A stretch of 64,000 nt of DNA from Photobacterium pectinilyticum (GTDB lineage Bacteria; Pseudomonadota; Gammaproteobacteria; Enterobacterales; Vibrionaceae), in contig NZ_JANEYT010000018.1 of assembly GCF_024357955.1 (NCBI RefSeq), forward strand, positions 1 to 64,000, given 5' to 3'. Both the position numbers and the translations under genes were made by a program. Below the pieces are notes generated by a model that made no database searches, was not told the origin of the DNA, and saw only the letters and a program-made list of their open reading frames with translations. Below are positions 36,395 to 45,300 of this stretch, piece after piece (positions within the stretch are counted from its first letter, which is position 1; each line of letters starts with the position of its first letter).

Positions 36395-37358
36395 TCAAAA
36401 TTTCGCCTAAATTTATATGATCAATGTCATACACCATAGCTGCATTGGGAAAAAGAGGACAAATAAAGATTAGACGAACGGATAGGTCGTAATGCTCTAA
36501 ACAAAAATGGGGCAAAAATGAGTTTGCCAACATCGCCACTATTCGATCCCAATCAGCAAAGAAAACACTGCTCCTATAAGAACTATGCTTTCTTTCAGCT
36601 CCCCCACATAACCTTAGATATTAACCATTTTGATAGATGTTACACCTTTAGGGATTCAAAACATGAATTTTCCGCATTGGTGGCTCCTACATTAGCTAAA
36701 CACTTATCGCCAGTATAAGTAGTTATTAATAATTCTCTGCGATCACAAAGCTAAGTTCGGATATATCTCTATTGCTCAACTCTTGGCTTCGCTTCAGCAC
36801 GTCTTAGCTCCTCTAAGTTACTGACAAATAATTCATTTGTCTTATGGCGGAAATGCCGTGTTTGGTAGGGCAGCAATGCTCGCAGTTTGTTGTTGAGATA
36901 TATGTTTTCCTTACGGTTAATTGCGATTCCCCACATTGCTGTGTTCCGTCTTCGTTGCTTTACCTGCGTTGTGTCGATGACGATGATCAGGCGAGACTTA
37001 ATGTGATTAACGATTGTTGTAAGCTCTGCTTGTTTAGAACTTGCTATAAATATCTACGCAATCTATCAAATATGCGGCAAACCGAATTTCTGTTTCGTTA
37101 AAGTGCATTACCTTTGGCGTAAATCCTTCATACCAAAGAGCGAGAGCGACTGGTTCAAATCGTCTTGATCAATGTTCGTAATACCGTTGCGAACTAACCG
37201 GTCAAACGTGAATTGTGTCTCGCCTATCATCGCCGCCACTCCCTGAACATATTCACTATCAATTCTATTACTATCATCTTGCTTTTAAGGCACTAATCAT
37301 ATCGATCAGCTTAGTTTATTGAGTAAAAAAGAAGACGGAAAAAAGGGCAGAAAAATAA
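36395..37358. other. Gene-poor stretch
   Basis: Two plus-strand frames (36518-36718 and 36844-37101) have no ribosome binding site and unlikely composition, the second with many Cys. Apart from the small frame at 37108-37230, nothing was recognised. It looks like scrambled DNA next to the cargo boundary. Confidence 0.35.
37108..37230 (-). CDS. Small protein or gene fragment, 40 residues
   Basis: ATG 37230 has AGGGAG at 9 nt and opens a 40-codon frame (MIGETQFTFDRLVRNGITNI) with protein-like composition ending in DLRQR. The frame stays open further upstream, so it may be the tail of a truncated gene. No function is assigned. Confidence 0.35.
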   Translation of the reverse strand: MIGETQFTFDRLVRNGITNIDQDDLNQSLSLFGMKDLRQR

Positions 37359-37470
37359 AAAACACCCTTCAAAATCCCCAAAAAATAAAAGTTGTAAGTT
37401 GTTGATTAAAATATAGAAAACATCGTTTTTTTAGGAAATTTCCCGCGGGAAATCCCCAGTTTCCGATGAG
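37359..37470 (+). repeat. Dispersed ~110-bp repeat, copy 2, with 16-bp palindrome
   Basis: This is the direct copy of 24296-24405, including AAAACACCCTTCAAAATCCC and the palindrome ATTTCCCGCGGGAAAT at 37438-37453. It marks the right edge of the cargo region. Confidence 0.7.
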
Positions 37471-37504
37471 TTTGAACGTCATTTCGAGGGCGTAATTTCT
37501 TGGA

Positions 37505-37580
37505 ATAATAAAGTTTGTACAGAGGCCAGAAAGTTTGTACACAAAGCCAAGATTGGGATAATAAAGTCTGTACAGTGTTA
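37505..37580 (+). repeat. Three iteron-like repeats of a possible third origin
   Basis: AAAGTTTGTACA occurs twice and AAAGTCTGTACA once (about 37508, 37527 and 37562), with GATAATAAAG or AGAAAG before them. They resemble iterons but no rep gene is adjacent, so they may be the relic of another replicon. Confidence 0.45.
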
Positions 37581-37976
37581 GGAACTAGCCGATAATAGAG
37601 CGGCTAAGAGCAGCCAAACATGAGAGAAAATTGACGCTCATTTACAGGTATTCAGTCGATGAGCCTTCACTGGATCAAGTATTCTTCCGGCTATTCTTCT
37701 ACATAGAGGCTGCCCAACCCCATCTCTAGTGATTTCACATCAGCGCAGCAATACATCCGTAACAACTCGGCCTAACTCCTTGCAGTTAGATCACTTTTGG
37801 CGTGCCTTGGTTATGCATTGGGTTACTTCCAGGGCGTAACTAGATCAGGGTAAGCATCAATATTTACGATCACACTTCCTGAGCACTTTATGATTACCCC
37901 TCTTCTCAACTCAGCATTTTGATCAACCACGCTCACCCCCAATAGAGGTGGCAAGTAGGCCTTGTTCCATTGCCGC

Positions 37977-38011
37977 AAGATCAATTGGCATTGGAATTAT
38001 TTCAATAAAAT
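37977..38011 (+). promoter_or_regulatory. Shared plasmid promoter element, copy 4
   Basis: AAGATCAATT (first base differs from consensus), 19 nt with TTGGAATT, then TAAAAT followed by GGAGGTAC. It precedes the PRTRC E gene. Confidence 0.7.
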
Positions 38012-38028
38012 GGAGGTACACACATTCA

Positions 38029-38529
38029 ATGAGTAATGAACCAATGACTAACCCAATCTGGGCAACTGTTGAAGTCCTAAAGCAATCTGAACTAAATGAA
38101 GCCACCTTCCGTGTGATGCTTGTCGATGGACAACCGAAAGCGGTTATTCAATTTAATCGTGATGGTGCGACACCAAAAGACTCTGATGCTGTTCGCCAGC
38201 TTCGCGCAGCATTAGCAATGCCATTGGTAGTTGAAGGGGAAGATCTCGATGGACAAATTGCAGAAGGTTTGGCGCATCTGCAAGAGACACTGGTAGAAGT
38301 TGCCTCGCAAATTCCAGCCGAAGAATTGGCGAAGAAAGTCAAAGCAAAAGCCGCAGAAAAACCAAAGGCCAAAACTAAAGCTACCGTGAAACCAAAAGCT
38401 GCTTCAACGGCTAAACCCACAGCCAAAGCAACACCAGCGTCGAATAAAGCCAATGTTGAGGAAACCACTATTCCGGCAACACCGACAGCCCCAGTAGACA
38501 TTTTTAGCAGTGATGCTTTCTCTCTTTAA
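38029..38529 (+). CDS. PRTRC system protein E-like
   Basis: This 166-residue first gene of the main PRTRC cassette has a folded N-terminal domain of about 100 residues (NEATFRVMLVDGQPKAVIQF ... ALAMPLVVEGEDLDGQIAEGL) and an Ala/Lys/Pro-rich tail. That two-part structure is typical of protein E, whose function is unknown. ATG 38029 is listed, but if the promoter -10 at 38006 is right the ATG at 38044 (MTNPIW) gives the same leader length as the other promoter copies. GGAGG at 38012-38016 would then lie outside the transcript. Confidence 0.65.
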   Translation: MSNEPMTNPIWATVEVLKQSELNEATFRVMLVDGQPKAVIQFNRDGATPKDSDAVRQLRAALAMPLVVEGEDLDGQIAEGLAHLQETLVEVASQIPAEELAKKVKAKAAEKPKAKTKATVKPKAASTAKPTAKATPASNKANVEETTIPATPTAPVDIFSSDAFSL

Positions 38530-38557
38530 TCAATTCATGTTCTTGGAGTAACGATAT

Positions 38558-38776
38558 ATGAAACAGTTAAAACGTATTTTTCAACTTGGTGCGCTATCTC
38601 TAGATGATCCCGATCCGACAATGACCGTTGCTGAGGTAAAGCGAGTTCATAGCCAGCAGTTTCCTCAAGTTCGCTTTACGACTCTTTATGCCGAAGATGG
38701 TGTGCCAAAAGACATAGCCGGAGATACGGTACTTTTATTTGAATACGTCCTTCCACCAGTTAGTACAAACGGTTAA
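38558..38776 (+). CDS. PRTRC system protein C
   Basis: The 72-residue protein shows the family layout: a short strand (KRIFQLGALSLDDPDP), MTVAEVKRVHSQQFPQV, and a C-terminal strand (DTVLLFEYVLPPVSTNG). Protein C is the smallest conserved member of PRTRC (ParB-related, ThiF-related cassette) and may have a ubiquitin-like fold, which would suit partnership with the ThiF protein. That idea is inference. Its position directly after E is usual. Confidence 0.75.
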   Translation: MKQLKRIFQLGALSLDDPDPTMTVAEVKRVHSQQFPQVRFTTLYAEDGVPKDIAGDTVLLFEYVLPPVSTNG

Positions 38777-38781
38777 AGACT

Positions 38782-38988
38782 ATGGAGTTATTGGAAAAGC
38801 TAATTCAAGCTCAACATAAACTAAAACAGGAGCTACCTGAGCCTAAAACGGCTCAGGAGCGATTCGATGAAATGGCGCATGGCAGGGGTTTGCCAAGCAA
38901 ATCCCCCACCACCAAACTCAAAAAATTTGAGCGGGTTAGGTTAAAACGGTTTGAAGCAACAAGCCCATTTGTGCCGCCTCTTTTATAA
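38782..38988 (+). CDS. Small hypothetical protein in the PRTRC operon
   Basis: The 68-residue frame starts 5 nt after the protein C stop, and its own stop is 11 nt before the next ATG, so it is almost certainly in the operon. The N-terminus is helical (MELLEKLIQAQHKLKQELPEP) and the C-terminus basic (KLKKFERVRLKRF). The family is not recognised. Confidence 0.6.
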   Translation: MELLEKLIQAQHKLKQELPEPKTAQERFDEMAHGRGLPSKSPTTKLKKFERVRLKRFEATSPFVPPLL

Positions 38989-38999
38989 GGAAACCAAAA

Positions 39000-39464
39000 A
39001 TGAAATGTCTTAACAAACTCCAACAGATGCCTGATTTGAAAACAGCGCAATGCTATTCATTGGTTAACTACCACTTCCGTAACGCTACGTGGGTCGAAGA
39101 AGTCCAAGTGAATAAGGATAAAAATACACTCAATGTGGTGCGTTTAGATCAAACTGGTGGAGAGCCTTATTCCGAGGCCAGTATGTTTAGCCCCCAAATT
39201 CAAGTTTTTGACGATGAAGCCTCGCTGGCTAAATACATCAAATTCCGCCAAGGTAATACAAAACCGGTCTTTAATGTTCTTCATCGTGGTCGGCAAATTC
39301 AGGTTTTCGCAACAGCACTTCCACCTACAATGCAGGCTTGCCTGATCAACAATGCGATCACGCAGCCAGATATAATTGTTGCTCAAACTGAAGATGGATT
39401 CGTTAGTTACGACAATTATGGATCTAAACCGAAAGCGATTGATATTGATAAGGTTGTCGCATGA
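39000..39464 (+). CDS. Hypothetical protein in the PRTRC operon
   Basis: This 154-residue protein lies between the small gene and the first F-like gene, and its last bases overlap that gene's start (ATGA). It lacks the JAB metalloprotease motif of PRTRC protein A, so it is not that protein. Alternating polar and hydrophobic stretches suggest a beta-rich fold. The function is unknown. Confidence 0.65.
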   Translation: MKCLNKLQQMPDLKTAQCYSLVNYHFRNATWVEEVQVNKDKNTLNVVRLDQTGGEPYSEASMFSPQIQVFDDEASLAKYIKFRQGNTKPVFNVLHRGRQIQVFATALPPTMQACLINNAITQPDIIVAQTEDGFVSYDNYGSKPKAIDIDKVVA

Positions 39465-40765
39465 TATTGGCTCAGGATGTTTCTCAGCTCAACGTGTTCC
39501 ACGACCACAGGATGAATTGCGTTCAAATCAATGAGCTGATACGCAAGGTTAACTCGACTGATGAACGTTTCAGAGCCTCATTTGAAAAGTATTACTCAAG
39601 CACCAATTCTGTCGTAAAAGAAAGGATGCAGTTTATTTTGGGTCTTATTGAAACGTTAAGTAGCTGGGATTCGTCAGATGAAAAGGCATATCAAGCGGCA
39701 TTTGAGAATGTCATTAAAGCTGAAACATTTATTGATCAAATCGCCTGTCTTAATGAATTGGTTGAGATGGTAAGTTCTGATGTTTGTGCATACTACGATC
39801 AGCTGGTGGTTGAGTATAGCCAAGGTGAAGCCAGCGTTTACTATTCAAACTTTGACGATGTCAGCTTTGATATGACATTGGATGAAACATCTGATGTTGT
39901 CACTGACTTTGAGGATCTGGCATTTGCCGTGAGAATGGTCAGTCTAGCAGGTGGGTTGTTTGAAAATATCAATTTCAATCATTTGAGAAAGGAATGGCAA
40001 GCAGCCGTTGAACTGATGATTAATGTTCTTTATAGCATCCCCCATCAGGGAGGCATGAATTTAACGTTTGTTCGAAATTGGGATGCGTTGGAACACCTAA
40101 TTGATTTAATGGCCTACGAGGCAATGCCAGAAACTTCACATGACCTTGATACCTTGGCCAAAAACCTAACCAGCGTTTCTAAACTGCTTGAATGGAATGA
40201 TGACCAGTTAGCGGCTTATATTGTGGCCGGAGATGAAGCTCGTATAGATGATCTGATGTGCGGTACAGGGGCAACAACAGAGGTCAAAGATTTTTTTAAT
40301 AACCTTTGTTATTCGCCTGCTGATTTTGTTCCTTATATTGCTGTGAAAAAATTAGAGTTAGAGGCAAAGGAGCATATCAATAAGTTTGTCAACCACGGCT
40401 CACCCAAAGCGAATTTACAGGCTATCGCTAACACAATAGATCAACCAACTAACGAACAAGAGCGTGGCATTACCGAGCTTGTTAATCAGTTGATTGAACA
40501 AGTTGATGAAATACCTGAAACGCCAACAATGATTCAGGATGAAGTTGACCTGACCGGTTCTAATATCCTCAGTGTGACATTCTCAGAAGATCAGTCGTGG
40601 TTGGTTAAGTCTGCCGAAGATTGGCTATCTAACGATTTAGCGGAACGGGGAACGGCTTTCTGTGTACCAAAGAAACCAAGTGATCTATTTCAATGGCTAA
40701 AATGCTATGCGTTTTTGGTAAGTGTCACAATAAGACTAAAAGAAATTTCGAATAGAAAGGTCTAA
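39461..40765 (+). CDS. PRTRC system protein F-like, paralogue 1
   Basis: The 434-residue first of three related proteins is the most diverged. It shares with the other two a start like MxLAQ/MLALQ, a central YYDQLVVEYSQGEASVY-type stretch, and a C-terminal Leu-Trp-rich helix (PSDLFQWLKCYAFLVSVTI). The N-terminal half is helical and acidic. The role is unknown. It overlaps the previous gene by 4 nt and ends 12 nt before paralogue 2, so it belongs to the E-C operon. Confidence 0.6.
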   Translation: MILAQDVSQLNVFHDHRMNCVQINELIRKVNSTDERFRASFEKYYSSTNSVVKERMQFILGLIETLSSWDSSDEKAYQAAFENVIKAETFIDQIACLNELVEMVSSDVCAYYDQLVVEYSQGEASVYYSNFDDVSFDMTLDETSDVVTDFEDLAFAVRMVSLAGGLFENINFNHLRKEWQAAVELMINVLYSIPHQGGMNLTFVRNWDALEHLIDLMAYEAMPETSHDLDTLAKNLTSVSKLLEWNDDQLAAYIVAGDEARIDDLMCGTGATTEVKDFFNNLCYSPADFVPYIAVKKLELEAKEHINKFVNHGSPKANLQAIANTIDQPTNEQERGITELVNQLIEQVDEIPETPTMIQDEVDLTGSNILSVTFSEDQSWLVKSAEDWLSNDLAERGTAFCVPKKPSDLFQWLKCYAFLVSVTIRLKEISNRKV

Positions 40766-40777
40766 AGGGAGTTTGGC

Positions 40778-41899
40778 ATGCTAGCACTTCAGTCTGTAGA
40801 TCAGTTGCCATGTTATCTAGGGTATGAAGCCAAATACTATCAATCGGTATCAACGGACGATTACTATGATCTGAGCCAGAAAACGAATGTTGATCGGGTT
40901 AAATTTCTTATTCAACTTCAGGCCCAGGGGAACGACAAGATCAATCAACTCAATGGAGCTGAGTTGAATAGCCTATCAGAAATAGCGAAGACAATTGATC
41001 AGATAGGCGAAGAGAGCATGGATTATTGCCGTGACTTTTATCATGCGCAGTTGCAGCGTTTTCATGGCGCTAACCAAGACAGTTTGATTCGTGCTTCGGT
41101 TTCATTCAGTAACGACCTCCTTCAATTAGTGGAAAGTGATAATCTTGTCTCGTTACGATCTTATGAAGTCGTGGCCTGCCCAATCAATCTAAAGAAATAT
41201 AGTGCGCCTTATCGTGAAGCCATTTTGACTTTTGTGAGCGGTTTATACGGTCATGCTGAGTCTAGTCTCAATGGCTCTGTAAGTGATACATTTGAGCTTA
41301 TGGAGAGGATGTGCGACTCACTCGCTGACGAGTATGGACTACCTCATATCGATCAGGTAGCCAAGGTGTTTCTTCCGCTTGACTGCCGAGAGTCATTATC
41401 GGCAGATGAGCGACTCGCTCTCATGGGTTTTAGCCAAAAACCAACACAGTTTGGAGATCCGATTGAAGACGAAGTTGTAATTGATTTTGTTGAAGCTGCT
41501 ATCACTGTCCACCAGCAAAAGCTACGCATGGTAAAGGCTAGTGAGATTGGAAACTGGAAGAAAACCTTCGAGTATTGTGTTTTGGCTTTACCCAAACCAA
41601 CCACTCAAGCGGATAGAAAAACCTTTCATGCACTCAAACATTTGACAGGTCTGCTTGATTCAATGCCTGATAGGCTGTCGCTAGAACATGATGAGTGCCC
41701 GCTATCAAGATCATTCTTTTTTGCCTTTCATGACGGTAATAATGAGGCATTAACTGATGCCCTGCTCAACGAGCAGAATGAGTCTTACCATGCCTGCGAA
41801 TATTCTGTCTTTTCAATGATCAGAACTGTTCCGCAATTGCTCGATTGGCTCACCGCGACTGCGTTTATTAACAGTCTCTCAGACATACTTGCTGATTGA
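40778..41899 (+). CDS. PRTRC system protein F-like, paralogue 2
   Basis: The 373-residue protein opens with MLALQSVDQLPCY, nearly identical to paralogue 3 (MLALQSVDKLPCF). Shared blocks are MDYCRDFYHAQLQRFHGANQD, EVVACPINLKKYSAPYREAILTFVSGLY, SEIGNWKKTFEYCVLALPKP and the C-terminal TVPQLLDWLTATAFINSLSDIL. The CRDFYxAxLxRFGG block matches protein F of PRTRC cassettes. AGGGAG lies just before the ATG. The function of F is unknown. Confidence 0.7.
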   Translation: MLALQSVDQLPCYLGYEAKYYQSVSTDDYYDLSQKTNVDRVKFLIQLQAQGNDKINQLNGAELNSLSEIAKTIDQIGEESMDYCRDFYHAQLQRFHGANQDSLIRASVSFSNDLLQLVESDNLVSLRSYEVVACPINLKKYSAPYREAILTFVSGLYGHAESSLNGSVSDTFELMERMCDSLADEYGLPHIDQVAKVFLPLDCRESLSADERLALMGFSQKPTQFGDPIEDEVVIDFVEAAITVHQQKLRMVKASEIGNWKKTFEYCVLALPKPTTQADRKTFHALKHLTGLLDSMPDRLSLEHDECPLSRSFFFAFHDGNNEALTDALLNEQNESYHACEYSVFSMIRTVPQLLDWLTATAFINSLSDILAD

Positions 41900-42019
41900 G
41901 TAAGTGTGCAAAAAACCACTTTCCTTTTGCCGAAGAAGTATCCCGAGTTTTACCCACCTTAGATCAACAATAATGTCAGGCTGGCAGGGCTACTGCCAGT
42001 TGGCCTATTGACCTGCCTT
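41900..42019. other. End of the E-F2 operon
   Basis: TTTAGATCAACA at 41958 resembles the promoter box but lacks a -10 at the right distance. A GGCAGGGCTACTGCCAGTTGGCC stretch at 41983-42005 can form a short stem and may end the upstream transcript. Confidence 0.3.
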
Positions 42020-42054
42020 TAGATCAATTAATCTCGAAGTTAGAACTATAAACT
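42020..42054 (+). promoter_or_regulatory. Shared plasmid promoter element, copy 5
   Basis: TAGATCAATT, 19 nt with CTCGAAGTT, then TAAACT overlapping TATAAA, followed by GGCTGTAC. The ATG at 42085 is 36 nt past the hexamer start. Confidence 0.7.
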
Positions 42055-42084
42055 GGCTGTACAAATTATTGCTGGAATTTGATT

Positions 42085-42348
42085 ATGACTGAGTTTGAGA
42101 AACGAATGAAAGAAGCCGTCGAGGGTTCAAGCTATAACTATTCAGAGCTTAAAACGTTTGATGATACTGAATCAGAGTTAACGAAATTAGCGGCCCAAGC
42201 AGCAAGCACTGATCTCGATGATGCTTTAGCTGTGCGGGAAGTCATGCTAGACATTCAAGCCGTTGCCCGAGCGCATGAGGTTATTGCCGAGCAAGAGTCG
42301 GGGAACTTTGACGATCCGACCATTGAAGCTGTCGTCAGCGAAAAATAA
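42085..42348 (+). CDS. Small acidic protein before F paralogue 3
   Basis: This 87-residue, mostly helical and acidic protein (MTEFEKRMKEAVEGSSYNYSE) has no recognised family. It is the first gene after its own shared promoter, and the third F paralogue follows 51 nt later, so the two are probably expressed together. ATG 42085 is preferred to the TTG six nt earlier. Confidence 0.6.
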   Translation: MTEFEKRMKEAVEGSSYNYSELKTFDDTESELTKLAAQAASTDLDDALAVREVMLDIQAVARAHEVIAEQESGNFDDPTIEAVVSEK

Positions 42349-42399
42349 TTCAGTTTTATATAGGCAGCTTTGGAGCTGCCACTCTTTGGAGTCACCGTT

Positions 42400-43578
42400 A
42401 TGTTAGCCCTACAATCCGTCGATAAGCTACCGTGTTTTGAATACCGGAAAACCAACATCAGTCAGATAAATATCATGATTGATGCGTTCAATGCACAAGC
42501 GACCATAGATCCGGTTGGGGGCGACTACGACTTGACCAAACGGTTTAATGCAGAAAGGTTTGCGAGTTTACTGGAACTGGCCTCCGCAGCGAAATCTCCC
42601 ATTTATAATGAGCTATACGAATGTGGCTTTGACATTCCAGCACAAGACTTCCCTAAGTATTATCATCAGATTGCCGAGGATGCTATGGGGTATTGCCGTG
42701 ATTTTTACGAAGCTGAATTAGTAAAATTTGGAGGTATCAAACGAGATATAAATTTTGTTCGCGCTACGGTGTCAGTGGACAACGAGTGCTGCGCATTGGA
42801 AGTTAGTGAAAATGTGTTTTCTGTGGTTGCCGATTGTGTTGTGGCCTGTACTGTCGATATGGACAAATACAGTCAATCCTACAGTGAGGCGATAATGACC
42901 ATGGTTCCCTCACTATACATTCTCTCTGAGGAAAACTGCCTTGAAGCAACTGTAATGGATTCATTTCAATTAATGGATGCGGAATGGCAGCACGGAGTTG
43001 ATGATTACAATTTACCCTTTGCACCAGATGTTATCCGGCATTTGGGAGACTATGTGGATAATGTCGATCACCTGTCAGATTTAGAGTTAATGGAATTGAT
43101 GGGGATAAAAGAGGACTCACTGACTCCGTATGGTGAACCAATTGAAGGGGGTATGGTACGCGCTCATATTGAAGCGGCTATTTACACTGAACGCCAATCA
43201 GAAAGGTTGAGTAAAGTTAGTCACCTAGGAAGCTGGAAAGCAATCTTCCGTCACTGCATTGACTCACTGCCTGAACCGCAAACCGAAGATGACAAGGCCG
43301 TTTTCCCCCGATTAAAGACGCTGCGGGATCAATTAGAAAATGCACCAGACCGTATTTACCATGAGCAAGATGAGGTAGCACTCAGTGGGAGCTTTATATT
43401 TGCTTTTATGGAGGGTAATGATTGCCTTGTTGAAAACCTAATTAACGAGATCAATGAACACCATTGGAACTCAGGTTTAACCAGTATGAGTATGGTTCGA
43501 TCAGCATCAGACTTGTTGGATTTACTCACAGCTACCGCTTTGGTCAATGTCCTTGCTGATATTGTGTCAGATGATTGA
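42400..43578 (+). CDS. PRTRC system protein F-like, paralogue 3
   Basis: This 392-residue close relative of the gene at 40778 shares MLALQSVDKLPC, MGYCRDFYEAELVKFGGIKRD, VVACTVDMDKYSQSYSEAIMTMVPSLY, LGSWKAIFRHCIDSLPEP and SASDLLDLLTATALVNVLADIV. ATG 42400 has GGAG at 10 nt and aligns with paralogue 2, so the extra ten residues from 42370 are not used. Keeping three F-like copies under two promoters suggests subunits of one complex or specialised partners. Confidence 0.7.
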   Translation: MLALQSVDKLPCFEYRKTNISQINIMIDAFNAQATIDPVGGDYDLTKRFNAERFASLLELASAAKSPIYNELYECGFDIPAQDFPKYYHQIAEDAMGYCRDFYEAELVKFGGIKRDINFVRATVSVDNECCALEVSENVFSVVADCVVACTVDMDKYSQSYSEAIMTMVPSLYILSEENCLEATVMDSFQLMDAEWQHGVDDYNLPFAPDVIRHLGDYVDNVDHLSDLELMELMGIKEDSLTPYGEPIEGGMVRAHIEAAIYTERQSERLSKVSHLGSWKAIFRHCIDSLPEPQTEDDKAVFPRLKTLRDQLENAPDRIYHEQDEVALSGSFIFAFMEGNDCLVENLINEINEHHWNSGLTSMSMVRSASDLLDLLTATALVNVLADIVSDD

Positions 43579-43655
43579 TCTGTCACATTCCTCCTACCAA
43601 TAATTTAGACTTCTCTTTAATCTGCACCATATCACTACATTCTCCACCAATCCTG

Positions 43656-43690
43656 TAGATCAATTGTCTTCGAAATTATTTCGTCATACT
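43656..43690 (+). promoter_or_regulatory. Shared plasmid promoter element, copy 6
   Basis: TAGATCAATT, 19 nt with TTCGAAATT, then CATACT followed by GGGGCTAAG. It fixes the next gene's start at 43724, because the in-frame start at 43664 falls inside the promoter. Confidence 0.7.
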
Positions 43691-43723
43691 GGGGCTAAGT
43701 TGATTAAGACAAGGTATCTCGAT

Positions 43724-44509
43724 ATGGAATTTGTAGCTCCAACTAAACCAAGTCCTGAATATTTAAATCCGATCTCCGACAAGATTGAATTTCATTTCGC
43801 GTTGGTTTTAACGTCTGCGGGTATAACTCGCCACCAAATTGAAAATGGCTTATTGCTGGATGGGGTATGGCTTGATGATACCTCCTGTATTAATGCTATT
43901 GATGACATTAAAGCAGTAAGCCAACGGAACGTTGAAAAAGAGGTGGAGTTTATACCTCGTAACGTCCTTGTTGATAATGATGATTTTACTGTCTGGTATG
44001 TCGAACCTCGTACTTGTCCGATGTGGTTTACGAATCCCCCAGAATATAGTGCTCTGACTGCGGTGACATACCCTCGGTTGGTTTTCAAAACCTCAAAGCG
44101 TAGACGAACCCTTTCCGTGGTTGCCGTTGAACGTGATGTAGAACTAAATGCAAATACGGCAATCTATCATGCGCCTTGTGCCAACATGTATGAGGCCACG
44201 AATCTCTGTATCGGCAATGCCAAAATGCCAGAGAAAGTCAATTTCAAGTCTCTTTCCGTCTGTGAAGATGCCCTATTTAACTCGCGTTACAGTGGCTTCA
44301 AATTCTTTAGCTTTAATCCCAAGTTCGATAAAGAACTTGCACCAGAGTATATGCATCACGATTTGTTTGGTGAAGAAAAGTTTACCTATCGCAAGCTGGT
44401 GGCTGCATGGGCATACCTTTCTGCAACGAAACAACCGTTTCCAGATAGCTGGCTAAAACCAATCGGTAATATCGAAACCTTGGGTAATTGGATCAACAAA
44501 GGAGTGTAA
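43724..44509 (+). CDS. PRTRC system protein B
   Basis: The 261-residue protein has the features of protein B: an N-terminal strand region with residues that suit transcription of a beta fold, a central VEFIPRNVLVDNDDFTVWYVEPRTCPMWF, then YPRLVFKTSKRRRTLSVVAVERDVELNANTAIYHAPCANMYEATNLCIGNAKMP. The last block (YHAPCANMY ... CxGNAxMP) is the family signature as I remember it. The function is unknown. AAGG lies before ATG 43724. It is followed after 3 nt by the ThiF gene, so the pair form an operon. Confidence 0.75.
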   Translation: MEFVAPTKPSPEYLNPISDKIEFHFALVLTSAGITRHQIENGLLLDGVWLDDTSCINAIDDIKAVSQRNVEKEVEFIPRNVLVDNDDFTVWYVEPRTCPMWFTNPPEYSALTAVTYPRLVFKTSKRRRTLSVVAVERDVELNANTAIYHAPCANMYEATNLCIGNAKMPEKVNFKSLSVCEDALFNSRYSGFKFFSFNPKFDKELAPEYMHHDLFGEEKFTYRKLVAAWAYLSATKQPFPDSWLKPIGNIETLGNWINKGV

Positions 44510-44512
44510 ATA

Positions 44513-45292
44513 ATGCGTTCGTATAAGCTATCTGAATCAATGTCAGGCTTTAGCCGTAAAGTCACGGTTGCACTGGTAGGGGCGGGGGGGACTGGCTCCC
44601 ATGCTCTGACTTGCCTTTTTCAAATGTCAGCTGTTTCACAGAGACTTGGTGGGCATGGACTGGATGTGACGGTCTATGACCCGAAAACCGTGTCAGGGCC
44701 AAACATAGGAAGACAGTCGTTCTGGAACGACCGCGATATTGGTCACTTCAAAGCCAGCTTGTTAGTGAACCGTTTTAATCAGTTTGGTGAGGTAAACTGG
44801 AAAGCCCGTAACGAGTGCTTCACTGGACAAATCAACTATGACCTAGTGATCACAACGGTAGACTCAGCCAGTGCGCGAGTGAAGATTGCTAAGGAATTAA
44901 ACCGCTATTCTAACCGTGGAGGACTGTGGTTAGACTTAGGAAATTCAAGGGCTTGTGGTCAGGCAATCTTAGGTTCGCAGGCCGATGGTGACGGTATTGA
45001 TACGCTACCTTCGCCTTACCAACTTTTCGGCCAAGCGTGGGAATCCGTAGACGAGACAAAGCAAGTTGAGCCTAGTTGCTCCACACAGGAGGCCATTGAG
45101 AAGCAGACCTTTGGTGTTAACCAAAAGCTGGCGACTGATGCGATTTCTATGCTGTTGTTCCCGCTATTTAAGAAAGGTGAGATCAGCAATCATGGTTTAT
45201 TTTTCGATATGGACACGCTGACCAGTTATCCACTAGCTATCGATCCGCAGCAATGGGCAATCTACGGTTTTACCTCTAATCAAGCGGCTTAA
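44513..45292 (+). CDS. PRTRC system ThiF/E1-like protein
   Basis: The 259-residue protein has the Rossmann fold of ThiF/MoeB/E1 enzymes, which adenylate the C-terminus of ubiquitin-like proteins. The nucleotide-binding GAGGTGSHALTCL is at residues about 23-35, followed by DVTVYDPKTVSGPNIGRQSF, where Asp and Arg bind ATP. A later SCSTQEAIEKQTFGVNQKLA block is typical of the PRTRC ThiF family. The zinc CxxC pair of MoeB is not visible. No obvious substrate with a Gly-Gly tail is seen, although protein C is a candidate partner. Confidence 0.85.
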   Translation: MRSYKLSESMSGFSRKVTVALVGAGGTGSHALTCLFQMSAVSQRLGGHGLDVTVYDPKTVSGPNIGRQSFWNDRDIGHFKASLLVNRFNQFGEVNWKARNECFTGQINYDLVITTVDSASARVKIAKELNRYSNRGGLWLDLGNSRACGQAILGSQADGDGIDTLPSPYQLFGQAWESVDETKQVEPSCSTQEAIEKQTFGVNQKLATDAISMLLFPLFKKGEISNHGLFFDMDTLTSYPLAIDPQQWAIYGFTSNQAA

Positions 45293-45300
45293 CCTCATGT

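Noticed and set aside
36518-37101. Two plus-strand genes of 66 and 85 codons
   Set aside because: They have no ribosome binding sites and atypical composition, the second with nine Cys, and no domain character.
39000-39464. PRTRC protein A
   Set aside because: The JAB metalloprotease residues (EHxH and HSHP) are absent.
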